A stretch of DNA of 10,839 nt from the NCBI GenBank assembly GCA_945788595.1, contig CALZMS010000014.1:1-10839 (forward strand), given 5' to 3'. The notes under the pieces are model-generated. The model saw nothing but the letters and a program-made list of their open reading frames with translations, ran no database searches and had not been told where the DNA came from. This document shows, one piece after another, positions 1 to 6,783 of the stretch; position 1 is the stretch's first letter, and each line of letters opens with the position of its first letter. The DNA comes from an uncultured Lachnospiraceae bacterium. GTDB taxonomy: Bacteria > Bacillota > Clostridia > Lachnospirales > Lachnospiraceae. The translations under genes were made by a program, and so were the position numbers.

Positions 1-594
<594 letters not shown>

Positions 595-603
595 TTATTT
601 ATA

Positions 604-608
604 CCTCC
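604..608 (-). promoter_or_regulatory. Ribosome binding site of trpS (GGAGG)
   Basis: GGAGG on the minus strand, 9 bases before the GTG at 594. It decides the start, because an ATG-only reading would begin trpS far too late and lose the HVGH motif. Confidence 0.8.
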
Positions 609-611
609 ATT

Positions 612-628
612 CGGCTGTCGGTCAGCCG
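612..628 (-). promoter_or_regulatory. Hairpin in the trpS leader next to the Shine-Dalgarno
   Basis: A perfect 6-bp stem (CGGCTG / CAGCCG) with a 5-base loop ends 3 bases upstream of the GGAGG. It lies inside the predicted leader of about 53 bases. It has no T run, so it is not a terminator. It could insulate or modulate ribosome access. The structure is seen in the sequence; any function is inference. Confidence 0.45.
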
Positions 629-653
629 CTTATTTCTCTTTTTTCATCACTTT

Positions 654-682
654 ATCTTAGCAAATCACTACATCGATGTCAA
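654..682 (-). promoter_or_regulatory. Sigma-A promoter for trpS
   Basis: On the minus strand there is a perfect -35 TTGACA (682-677), a 17-base spacer and a -10 TAAGAT (659-654) preceded by TGC, which is an extended -10. Transcription should start near 647, giving a leader of about 53 bases. This is the best -35 in the window. It explains why trpS needs no readthrough from the transporter gene upstream. The rest of the 241-base gap (683-835) holds no terminator I trust. It does hold a 13-base-period direct repeat (706-727) and a doubtful 24-codon frame (726-800). Confidence 0.8.
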
Positions 683-835
683 TAAAGCTCTATGTCCCGG
701 CAGAGCAAACTTTTTACTCAAACTTTTACCAATTAAAAATCCCTCTGCTCACCAATAGCGCCATGACATTATTGCGCAAATTAATCATAGCTGCACCCAT
801 CAGCAATTCGATCTATCCTGACGTTTAAGCCAACT

Positions 836-2155
836 CTAACTTTCAAACAGATCGTCCTCCGACTCATCTCCCACATAGCGGTTGATAAAATGCGGCCGAT
901 ATTTGGAATACACAATAATCTGGTCGCTGTACAGCCCCTTATAGCCGGACAACAGATAACTTAAAGATATGGCGATCATAAAATACGGTACCCCTGAAAA
1001 TCCGAACAGCTCAAAACTGATCAGCAGCGTGGTGATCGGGCAGTTGGTCACTCCGCAGAATACTGCCGCCATGGCTGCCGCCGCGCAAAGAGACGGAGAC
1101 AAGCCCACCAGCTGACCAAACAGACAGCCAAAGGTAGCTCCCACACAAAAGCTTGGTACAATCTCACCGCCTTTAAAGCCAGCTCCCAGCGTCAGCGCTG
1201 TAAAAAGCATTTTCATAAGAAAAGCCCAGGGAACCACTTCTCCGGAAATAGCTCTCTCGATCAGCTCATTTCCGGCACCATTGAAATCCCTCGTTCCCAG
1301 AAGCAGGGTAAGTCCTACAATAATAAGTCCTCCCACAAACACCCGGACATAGGGATTTTTCAGATATTGCTTATACAAATGCCCCACCATATGCAGGAAT
1401 ATACAGAAAAAGATGCTGATACCAGCGCAGCACAGCGCCAACAGGCACATTTTCGCCCCTGTTACCACCGTCAGCGCAGGGATTTCCTGAATATGAAAGA
1501 TCTCCGGCGCAATACCCATGGTAGCCGCAAAACGGGAAGCCACCAGAGCTGCAAACATACAGGGCACCAGCGCTGAATAATGCATGATTCCAACGCTGAT
1601 TACCTCCATGGAAAACACGGCCGCCGCCATCGGTGTACCAAACACTGCCGCGAAAGCAGCACTCATACCGCACATAATCAGAAGCTTGGCCTCCTGCTCA
1701 TTCTTTTTCAGGACGCGAGCGATCACGTTGCCGAGACTTCCACCCATCTGCAAGGCAGCCCCTTCTCGTCCCGCCGAACCGCTGAACAGGTGGGTAATGA
1801 TCGTTGCAATAAAGATCAATAACGCCATCACCCCCGGCACTTCATCCTTGGCGTGGATAGAATTGATCACCAGATTTGTTCCCCTGTCTACAGTGATCTT
1901 TGCCGCCCGGTACAGAAATACGATGATCAGTCCGCCAAGGGGCAGCAAAAACAACAGCCAACTGTACTGATTCCTGTACCCTGCAGCTTTTCCCAGGGTC
2001 CAGGCAAATAAAGTGCTGTAGGCTCCTACCAGCAATCCCGTTACTATAGCCAGCAGGATCCAGTAAGCACAGACACCGATTTTTATCACCGTGTGTTTTA
2101 ACATACGCCTTTGCACAGCCCAAAGATGCGCAAAAGGATTGTTATTCTCCTGCAT
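836..2155 (-). CDS. CLC-family anion transporter, probable fluoride/proton antiporter type
   Basis: Integral membrane anion transporter of 439 residues with about ten or more hydrophobic segments between residues 20 and 410. CLC marks: SGSAGREGAALQMGG at about 125-139, with the external gating glutamate E131; GAGFKGGEIVP at 324-334; and NCPITTLL at 371-378. Several features differ from chloride CLCs. There is no GSGIP motif (the region reads RGTNLV at 91-96). The inner proton glutamate position is probably valine (FSMEV, 181-185). A glutamate follows FKGG (E331), 200 residues after E131, the same spacing I remember for E118 and E318 of the fluoride transporter CLC-Eca. These point to the CLC-F branch, which exports fluoride. 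ATG at 2155 follows an AAGGA-type site. No promoter of its own is evident downstream of the shell-gene terminator. Family secure; substrate inferred. Confidence 0.88.
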   Translation of the reverse strand: MQENNNPFAHLWAVQRRMLKHTVIKIGVCAYWILLAIVTGLLVGAYSTLFAWTLGKAAGYRNQYSWLLFLLPLGGLIIVFLYRAAKITVDRGTNLVINSIHAKDEVPGVMALLIFIATIITHLFSGSAGREGAALQMGGSLGNVIARVLKKNEQEAKLLIMCGMSAAFAAVFGTPMAAAVFSMEVISVGIMHYSALVPCMFAALVASRFAATMGIAPEIFHIQEIPALTVVTGAKMCLLALCCAGISIFFCIFLHMVGHLYKQYLKNPYVRVFVGGLIIVGLTLLLGTRDFNGAGNELIERAISGEVVPWAFLMKMLFTALTLGAGFKGGEIVPSFCVGATFGCLFGQLVGLSPSLCAAAAMAAVFCGVTNCPITTLLISFELFGFSGVPYFMIAISLSYLLSGYKGLYSDQIIVYSKYRPHFINRYVGDESEDDLFES

Positions 2156-2223
2156 TTTCTCTCTTTCCTTTCTATCTCTTCAAACAGGCTAATCTTTTTG
2201 TTTCCCAGAATATGCATGGCAAC

Positions 2224-2252
2224 AAAAAAGGCTGCTGCACAATGCAACAGCC
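2224..2252 (-). terminator. Intrinsic terminator after the shell-protein genes
   Basis: On the minus strand, a 10-bp stem (GGCTGTTGCA / TGCAGCAGCC, one G-U pair) with a 3-base loop is followed directly by six Ts (2229-2224). It begins 14 bases after the stop codon of the second shell gene. It separates that gene from the CLC transporter. Confidence 0.88.
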
Positions 2253-2266
2253 CCTTCATGCTCTCT

Positions 2267-2557
2267 TTATTTACCCGGGAACTTAGCCGCCATTTCCTCT
2301 ACAAACTTAACCATTTCCTCATGGGGATTGGAGATCACTGCTGTGTAAAATACTTCACAGGGTGCATTCTCCGCAACCGCATTGACTGCCGCATTCACTG
2401 CAGACAGATCACCTGCCATAAAAATCGTTACATGTCCACCGCATTTGGTGTTCCAGGTCTTAAAATATACGTCGGAAGTCTTTACCATCTTATCTACACA
2501 GAGAATGGCATTGGAGCTTCCCAAAACTTCAACTAATCCGTAAGCTGCGTCTTTCAT
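2267..2557 (-). CDS. Bacterial microcompartment shell protein (BMC-H type), Cys at predicted pore
   Basis: A single BMC domain filling all 96 residues. Such proteins form hexamers that tile the protein shell of a metabolic compartment. Family pattern: AYGLVEVLGS at 5-14, VDKMVKTSDV at 21-30, GGHVTIFMAGD at 40-50, and the C-terminal NPHEEM preceded by a beta strand. Aligned by eye with PduA, the pore loop KIGSG reads TKCGG, so C39 sits beside the central pore and H42 just after it. Pore cysteines in PduT and GrpU bind an Fe-S cluster. The frame opens at GTG 2560, but ATG 2557 gives a better 7-base spacing to GGAG. It lies 17 bases behind the other shell gene. No enzyme or aldehyde-dehydrogenase gene accompanies it here. 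Confidence 0.87.
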   Translation of the reverse strand: MKDAAYGLVEVLGSSNAILCVDKMVKTSDVYFKTWNTKCGGHVTIFMAGDLSAVNAAVNAVAENAPCEVFYTAVISNPHEEMVKFVEEMAAKFPGK

Positions 2558-2574
2558 CACTCTTCTCCTTTGCC

Positions 2575-2871
2575 TTATTTATTGATGGTCATATGAAGCA
2601 TGATCTCGGTATCCGGTGAGGGTGCCGGGATAATTACAGATTTCGTAATCGGAGATAAGCGTTTGGCGGCTTCCTCAGCAGCTTCCATAGCTGCCTTGAT
2701 ATCGGATACACGTCCGCGCAATTTTACACATGCTCCGCTTTTCAGACGGTTACGTTCAATACCTTCTACTTTGACATCTGCTGCCTTGACTGCTGCGTCA
2801 ATCGCCACACAACAAACCAGATAGCTGTCCGCTTCGAATGCGCCTACTGCTGCGCCATTATATTCGCTCAT
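2575..2871 (-). CDS. Bacterial microcompartment shell protein (BMC-H type)
   Basis: A single BMC domain of 98 residues, a second hexamer-forming shell subunit. It shows AVGAFEADSYLVCCVAID at 8-25, AAVKAADVKVEGIE at 26-39, a pore-region LKSGACV at 43-49, LRGRVSDIKAAMEAAEEAAK at 51-70 and a closing VIIPAPSPDTEIML. The start is ATG 2871, with GGGAGG five bases upstream. An ATG at 2895 in the same frame has no ribosome site, and its extra eight residues (MCTYREEA) match nothing in the family. It is first in a two-gene unit with its own promoter. Its sequence differs clearly from its partner, so the pair could form a mixed shell. The cargo is unknown. Family call strong; function limited to shell building. 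Confidence 0.87.
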   Translation of the reverse strand: MSEYNGAAVGAFEADSYLVCCVAIDAAVKAADVKVEGIERNRLKSGACVKLRGRVSDIKAAMEAAEEAAKRLSPITKSVIIPAPSPDTEIMLHMTINK

Positions 2872-2876
2872 AGCTT

Positions 2877-2882
2877 CCTCCC
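2877..2882 (-). promoter_or_regulatory. Ribosome binding site fixing the start of the first shell gene
   Basis: GGGAGG on the minus strand, five bases before ATG 2871. It favours this start over the ATG at 2895. Confidence 0.75.
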
Positions 2883-2920
2883 TGTATGTACACACTGTTT
2901 ATGTGCAAAATTCTATCCTT

Positions 2921-2949
2921 ATTATACAGATTTATTGTTTGAAATGCAA
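2921..2949 (-). promoter_or_regulatory. Promoter of the shell-protein pair
   Basis: On the minus strand, a perfect -10 TATAAT (2926-2921) lies 17 bases from a weak -35 TTGCAT (2949-2944, three of six matches). Transcription should start near 2914, giving a leader of about 43 bases. The weak -35 may mean an activator is needed. The rest of 2950-3069 holds no clear terminator for the nuclease gene, only a 5-bp inverted repeat (2962-2979) without a T run. Confidence 0.65.
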
Positions 2950-3069
2950 GACCAGAGCAGGGAAATCCTGAAGAATTTCAAGATTTTTGAGCAGATGTTT
3001 TACAATAAATTTCCCCCAGTTACTCATAGTATTCACTGAAAACTGTAATCTTATCTCAACTGAAAAGCT

Positions 3070-4302
3070 CTATGGATTACACCGTTTACACGGAACATAT
3101 CCCTGCGCTATCACTTCATCTCTTGTTCCGGTAAAATCCTTCCGGTTTTTCTTTTTAATATCATCTGCACTGGAGCACCAGGGATAATGGAACTTTTTCG
3201 TATTTTTATTCAGTACATAATCCTGTACTTCAGCATTTTCACTGCTGTCATCTTCCTCAGAAGAATTCATTGCCACAACTGCTGCTGTCTTAGCTGTCGA
3301 ATTTGCAGAAGAATCCTCTTCTTTTTGTAAATCTGCAGCCTGTGTTTTGGATGAATCATCACTACCAGACGCATTACTGTTCTTCTCCGCAGTATTATCC
3401 CCATTCAAAGCGCTGTCATCACTCAGTTTACTTTCCCCAGTGGCATAATCAATTTCTACTCCGGGCTGCACATTATAGCAGTATACATGAAAGCTCAGCG
3501 ATTTTCCCTGATCTTCCACAGAAGCTGCTTCGATCTCCACACCGGAAGCCACCAGATTATCCCCTTCAAACAGCGGCGTCACCCGGTAAAGCACATGCTT
3601 CCCCGTATCGTGCACATAATCCGCCACCTGATTTTCGTAAGGCAGCATGCCTTCTACGTTAAGATACCGGGTACCGGTGATCAGATTTTCAGTATTAGAA
3701 TTTTCTCCGCTGAGCTGATAAGCGATCAGGTGGCAGCGGTTAAACAGATACTTTCCATCCACAAAATCGTATTTTACCGTATGCCAGCCGGAGGGTTTTA
3801 CCATACCGATGGCGCCCCTCTCCTCCGTGGGCATGATTTCTTCACCCACACAGGCATAGGCCGTACCACAGCGGCCCAGCTCATCCAGAGGACTGTACTT
3901 TTCAAAAGCTTCTGTTGTATACTCTTTGTCTGTAAAATTCGGTACATTACCATTGATCTCTATGGCAGGCTCGCCGGTATATGCGGGAATCTCCTCCACA
4001 GACAGCGTCTGTAATGCAGGCTCCTGTACAGCTGTTTCAGATGCAGTTAAAGATTCTTCTTCGTCTGAAGCGGCTTGTTCCGCTTCCACAGCAGACTCCG
4101 TCGGCATTACAGTTGATATTTCTGCCGAAGCTTCCTGAGTCTCCCCTTCTGATACTTCAAAAAATACGCTTTGCTGTGATCCTACAGGCTCCTGCTGATC
4201 GTTTTTTCCACTCTGACCACCGATGCCGGCGGCAAAAAAGACTAAAAGCAGGGCGACCAGTATGCTGTTTCGTTTACCGTTTTTTTTACCTCGTTTTCCC
4301 AT
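3070..4302 (-). CDS. Secreted or anchored DNA/RNA non-specific endonuclease with C-terminal Cys domain
   Basis: Probable extracellular sugar-non-specific nuclease of 410 residues. The order is: a basic N-terminus and one hydrophobic segment (about 13-27, no lipobox Cys) serving as signal or anchor; an acidic Ser/Thr/Glu-rich linker (about 30-100); a nuclease domain (about 105-285) with the His-metal motif NRCHLIAYQL at 188-197 (H191) and NLITGTRYLNVEGMLPYENQ at 206-225; a second acidic Ser-rich linker (285-358); and a C-terminal module with FHYPWC (371-376) and CKRC (405-408), four His/Cys ligands like the Ada metal-binding type. NRCH replaces the DRGH of EndA-type enzymes, a variant I recall in Lachnospiraceae and streptodornase-like members. 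ATG 4302 is chosen because GGAGAGGG lies 7 bases upstream; the frame's earlier ATG (4347) would precede a poor signal peptide. Likely roles are nucleotide scavenging or clearing extracellular DNA. Confidence 0.86.
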   Translation of the reverse strand: MGKRGKKNGKRNSILVALLLVFFAAGIGGQSGKNDQQEPVGSQQSVFFEVSEGETQEASAEISTVMPTESAVEAEQAASDEEESLTASETAVQEPALQTLSVEEIPAYTGEPAIEINGNVPNFTDKEYTTEAFEKYSPLDELGRCGTAYACVGEEIMPTEERGAIGMVKPSGWHTVKYDFVDGKYLFNRCHLIAYQLSGENSNTENLITGTRYLNVEGMLPYENQVADYVHDTGKHVLYRVTPLFEGDNLVASGVEIEAASVEDQGKSLSFHVYCYNVQPGVEIDYATGESKLSDDSALNGDNTAEKNSNASGSDDSSKTQAADLQKEEDSSANSTAKTAAVVAMNSSEEDDSSENAEVQDYVLNKNTKKFHYPWCSSADDIKKKNRKDFTGTRDEVIAQGYVPCKRCNP

Positions 4303-4309
4303 ATGTATT

Positions 4310-4317
4310 CCCTCTCC
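4310..4317 (-). promoter_or_regulatory. Ribosome binding site fixing the nuclease start
   Basis: GGAGAGGG on the minus strand, 7 bases before ATG 4302. It lies inside the longer frame that opens at 4347 and argues that the shorter protein, which begins directly with a signal-like segment, is the real one. Confidence 0.7.
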
Positions 4318-4335
4318 ATTCTGTTTCTTCTGCAC

Positions 4336-4364
4336 AGTATACAACATTTAAGGGAAAATAGCCA
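4336..4364 (-). promoter_or_regulatory. Candidate promoter of the nuclease gene
   Basis: TATACT (4341-4336) on the minus strand with a poor -35 TGGCTA 17 bases upstream. It would give a leader of about 27 bases. Some promoter is needed here because a strong terminator lies upstream at 4509-4543, but this one is only moderately convincing. Confidence 0.4.
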
Positions 4365-4387
4365 GCACGACAATTGAAGGCACACAA

Positions 4388-4421
4388 TGACAAAAGCGAC
4401 AGTTTCCTGCCGCCTTTGCCA
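4388..4421 (-). terminator. 15-bp hairpin with GAAA loop, possible backup terminator or RNA element
   Basis: In minus-strand RNA, two 15-base arms pair completely, with 12 Watson-Crick and three G-U pairs, around a GAAA tetraloop. The plus-strand RNA would have three A-C mismatches, so the fold belongs to minus-strand transcripts. The stem core GGCGGCAG/CTGTCGCT is flanked by an A run and TTTT, as in many intrinsic terminators. Beyond the stem there is no clean T run. It lies between the operon terminator and the nuclease promoter. Confidence 0.45.
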
Positions 4422-4508
4422 TTTTAGAAGTTATGTACATATAAAATTATTCATCCACTTTTATTTTACATCGGGATATTTCTGCTCAAGCTCATACGCA
4501 TAAAGCTG

Positions 4509-4543
4509 AAAAAGCCGGATCCAAGGGAGAGAGGATCCGGCTT
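4509..4543 (-). terminator. Intrinsic terminator of the aminotransferase-to-glycerate-kinase operon
   Basis: A perfect 11-bp stem (AAGCCGGATCC / GGATCCGGCTT) with a 10-base loop is followed on the minus strand by a T tract (4513-4509). It begins 13 bases after the glycerate kinase stop codon and closes the four-gene unit. Confidence 0.9.
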
Positions 4544-4556
4544 CTTCTGTAAGCAT

Positions 4557-5792
4557 CTATCTTTCATCCAGAAGCGCTACCGCAACGTCATTGACATTCG
4601 TGCCGGTGGGACCGGTGATGATCAGTCCGCCGACGGCTTTTAAAGCACTGTAAGCATCGTTCTGGTGAAGGATCGTATATAGATCTATATTCTGTCTTCT
4701 GAGCAGTTCCATGGTAGAGCCATCCACGTAGCCGCCTGCCGCGTCGGTAGGGCCATCTGTTCCGTCGCTTCCCACCGAGAATACACAGGCATTGCCAATT
4801 CCGTCAATTCCTGCTGCTGCCGCCAGCGCCAGCTCCTGATTTCTGCCGCCTTTACCTGTACCGGTCAGATGCACCACCGTCTCGCCGCCGGCGATAAAGC
4901 AGTATTTTTTCCCGGTTCTAGCATAGGTACGGAGGATACTGGCCATCATACTTCCGGCTTCTCTGGCCTCACAGCCCAGCTCATCAGTCAGAAGTATAGT
5001 CTCATAGCCCAGCTTTTCAGCCGCCTCCTGAGCAGCTTTACACAATTCCCTCACACTTCCTGTGATCTGTGTGGTCACATTGGAAAGGTTCTTAGGTGTC
5101 TCCTGTTTCAGAAGCTCATGTGCCTGCGGGGACAGCTTTAACTGATATTTCTCTGCAATGGCTTGTGCCTGTTCGCAGGTAGAAGCATCGGGATAGGCAG
5201 GGCCGGAAGCGATCATATCTAAGGGGTCTCCCACGATATCGCTGAGCACGATGGCATACACCTTTGCAGGCATACAGGCCATGGCAAACCGTCCGCCTTT
5301 GACAGCGGAAAGACGTTTGCGTATTGTATTCATCTCCACGATATCCGCGCCACAGGCTAAAAGCTGTCTTGTGATATCCTGCAGCTCCTCTCCCGGAATC
5401 AGCGGTTTTTCAAATAACGCACTGCCGCCGCCGGAAAGGAGAAAAATCACTGTGTCATATTCATCAAGACCACTGACCTTTTCCAGGGCTTTTTCTGTGG
5501 CATCAAAGCTGTTCTGATCCGGCACGGGATGGCCTGCCTCATAGCATTCCACCCCGGGGATCTCTCCTTTGACATGGTCATATTTTGTGATTACGATACC
5601 ATCATCCACTTTTCCCAGGACACGGACCGCTGCAGCTGCCATCTGCCAGGCAGCTTTGCCGGCTGCCACCAGAACCGTGCGCCCCCCATTGCCCTGAAAC
5701 TGCTTCAGGGCTTTTTCCACGGCACGGTCTGGCAGCACAGCGTTTAAGGAAGAATTTATGATCTTGTCTGCATTCTGTCGTAAAGAGCTCAT
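4557..5792 (-). CDS. Glycerate 2-kinase, MOFRL family (class II)
   Basis: Cytoplasmic kinase of 411 residues, close to the family norm. Class II glycerate kinases transfer phosphate from ATP to D-glycerate, giving 2-phosphoglycerate. Motifs in order: AAGKAA at 43-48 (the invariant lysine is K46), LLSGGGSALF at 118-127, VLSDIVGDP at 182-190, GGETVVHL at 302-309, GGRNQELALA at 315-324, GSDGTDGPTDAAGG at 341-354, and the C-terminal GPTGTNVNDV at 394-403 typical of the MOFRL domain. The start codon lies one base after the stop of the reductase gene. It has only a weak ribosome site (GTGGTG inside that gene), so translation is probably coupled. The tight pairing with a hydroxypyruvate-reductase-like gene supports the substrate. 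A strong terminator follows. Confidence 0.95.
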   Translation of the reverse strand: MSSLRQNADKIINSSLNAVLPDRAVEKALKQFQGNGGRTVLVAAGKAAWQMAAAAVRVLGKVDDGIVITKYDHVKGEIPGVECYEAGHPVPDQNSFDATEKALEKVSGLDEYDTVIFLLSGGGSALFEKPLIPGEELQDITRQLLACGADIVEMNTIRKRLSAVKGGRFAMACMPAKVYAIVLSDIVGDPLDMIASGPAYPDASTCEQAQAIAEKYQLKLSPQAHELLKQETPKNLSNVTTQITGSVRELCKAAQEAAEKLGYETILLTDELGCEAREAGSMMASILRTYARTGKKYCFIAGGETVVHLTGTGKGGRNQELALAAAAGIDGIGNACVFSVGSDGTDGPTDAAGGYVDGSTMELLRRQNIDLYTILHQNDAYSALKAVGGLIITGPTGTNVNDVAVALLDER

Positions 5793-5793
5793 T

Positions 5794-6759
5794 TTATTTA
5801 TTCACCACATTGGTCGGCTGACCGTTCAGGAAGGCTTTCACATTATCCACGGTGATGTCCATGATTCTCTGGCGGGCTGCCTGAGCTGCCCAGGAAATAT
5901 GGGGTGTAATCAGACAGTTTTTCGCTGTCAAAAGCGGGTTATCTGCTTTGATCGGTTCTGTGGAAACAACATCCAGACCGGCAGCGTATACTTTTCCGCT
6001 GTTTAATGCGTCCGCAAGATCCTGCTCTACCACCAGCTGTCCGCGGCTGTTGTTGATCAGGATCACGCCGTCCTTCATTTTGGCAATATTTTCTTTATTG
6101 ATGATGCCTTCTGTGGAGGGGAACAGCGGGCAATGTAAGAAGATCACATCTGACTGTGCCAGAAGTGTATCCAGATCCACATACTCAGCCAGAGCGCGTC
6201 CGGATTCTGTCTCATGAGCGTCATAGGCAAGAACCTTCATATCCATGGCATTCAGGATTCTGGCAGTTGACTGGCCGATTCTTCCCAGGCCGATGATACC
6301 GGCTGTTTTTCCATATAGCTCAATCATCGGGTAATCCCAGAAGCACCAGTCATCGTTGTTCTCCCATCTGCCTTCTTTTACAGCGGCATCATGGTGAGCA
6401 AAGTGAGAGCAGATCTCCATCAGAAGACCTACGGCATACTGTCCCACGATCTGGGTACCGTATGTAGGTACATTCATTACCGGAATGCCTTTTTCCTTTG
6501 CATAAGCATAATCGATTACGTTATATCCTGTAGCCAGTACAGCAACTGCCTTGATATTCGGGCAGGCGTCAAAGGTCTCCTTTGTCAGCGGTGTTTTGTT
6601 GGTGATAACGATATCCGCGTCACCGATTTTTTCACGGATCACCGGTGCGTCTACATAGGATACACGGTCATATACGGTCAGTTCTCCAAGTTTTGCAAGT
6701 TCGTCCCAGGAAAGATCTCCCGGATTTTCGGTGTAACCATCAAGTACTACGATTTTCAT
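5794..6759 (-). CDS. D-2-hydroxyacid dehydrogenase, probable hydroxypyruvate reductase (glycerate dehydrogenase)
   Basis: NAD-dependent oxidoreductase of 321 residues, the normal length. The nucleotide-binding glycine motif GLGRIG is at 157-162, and an aspartate ends the second strand (D180 in LAYD), which usually means NAD(H) rather than NADP(H). The catalytic triad is visible as R239 (NNSRGQLV), E268 (STEP) and H287 (TPHISWA). The substrate cannot be read from motifs alone, since D-lactate and other 2-hydroxyacid enzymes share them. Direct coupling to a glycerate kinase (one-base gap) makes hydroxypyruvate to D-glycerate the likely reaction. An AAGGA site sits 7 bases before the ATG. The glutamate dehydrogenase gene ends 24 bases upstream, in the same operon. 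Confidence 0.9.
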   Translation of the reverse strand: MKIVVLDGYTENPGDLSWDELAKLGELTVYDRVSYVDAPVIREKIGDADIVITNKTPLTKETFDACPNIKAVAVLATGYNVIDYAYAKEKGIPVMNVPTYGTQIVGQYAVGLLMEICSHFAHHDAAVKEGRWENNDDWCFWDYPMIELYGKTAGIIGLGRIGQSTARILNAMDMKVLAYDAHETESGRALAEYVDLDTLLAQSDVIFLHCPLFPSTEGIINKENIAKMKDGVILINNSRGQLVVEQDLADALNSGKVYAAGLDVVSTEPIKADNPLLTAKNCLITPHISWAAQAARQRIMDITVDNVKAFLNGQPTNVVNK

Positions 6760-6783
6760 ATGTTATTCCTTTCTTCTCTTATC

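Noticed and set aside
630..647. Five-codon upstream frame (MKKEK) in the trpS leader
   Set aside because: Its ATG coincides with the predicted transcription start and has no ribosome site, so it is unlikely to be translated.
595..835. Possible T-box leader for trpS
   Set aside because: The conserved AGGGTGGAACCGCG-like antiterminator sequence is absent, and the promoter leaves a leader of only about 53 bases, too short for a T-box.
2156..2266. Possible fluoride riboswitch ahead of the CLC gene
   Set aside because: None of the conserved crcB-motif segments are present; the only structure is an intrinsic terminator belonging to the shell genes.
2872..2895. Upstream ATG extending the first shell protein by eight residues
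   Set aside because: There is no ribosome site ahead of it, while GGGAGG sits correctly in front of ATG 2871, and the extra residues do not fit the BMC family.
2960..3015. 7-bp inverted repeat (GGGAAAT / ATTTCCC) after the nuclease gene
   Set aside because: The loop is over 40 bases and no T run follows, so it does not qualify as a terminator.
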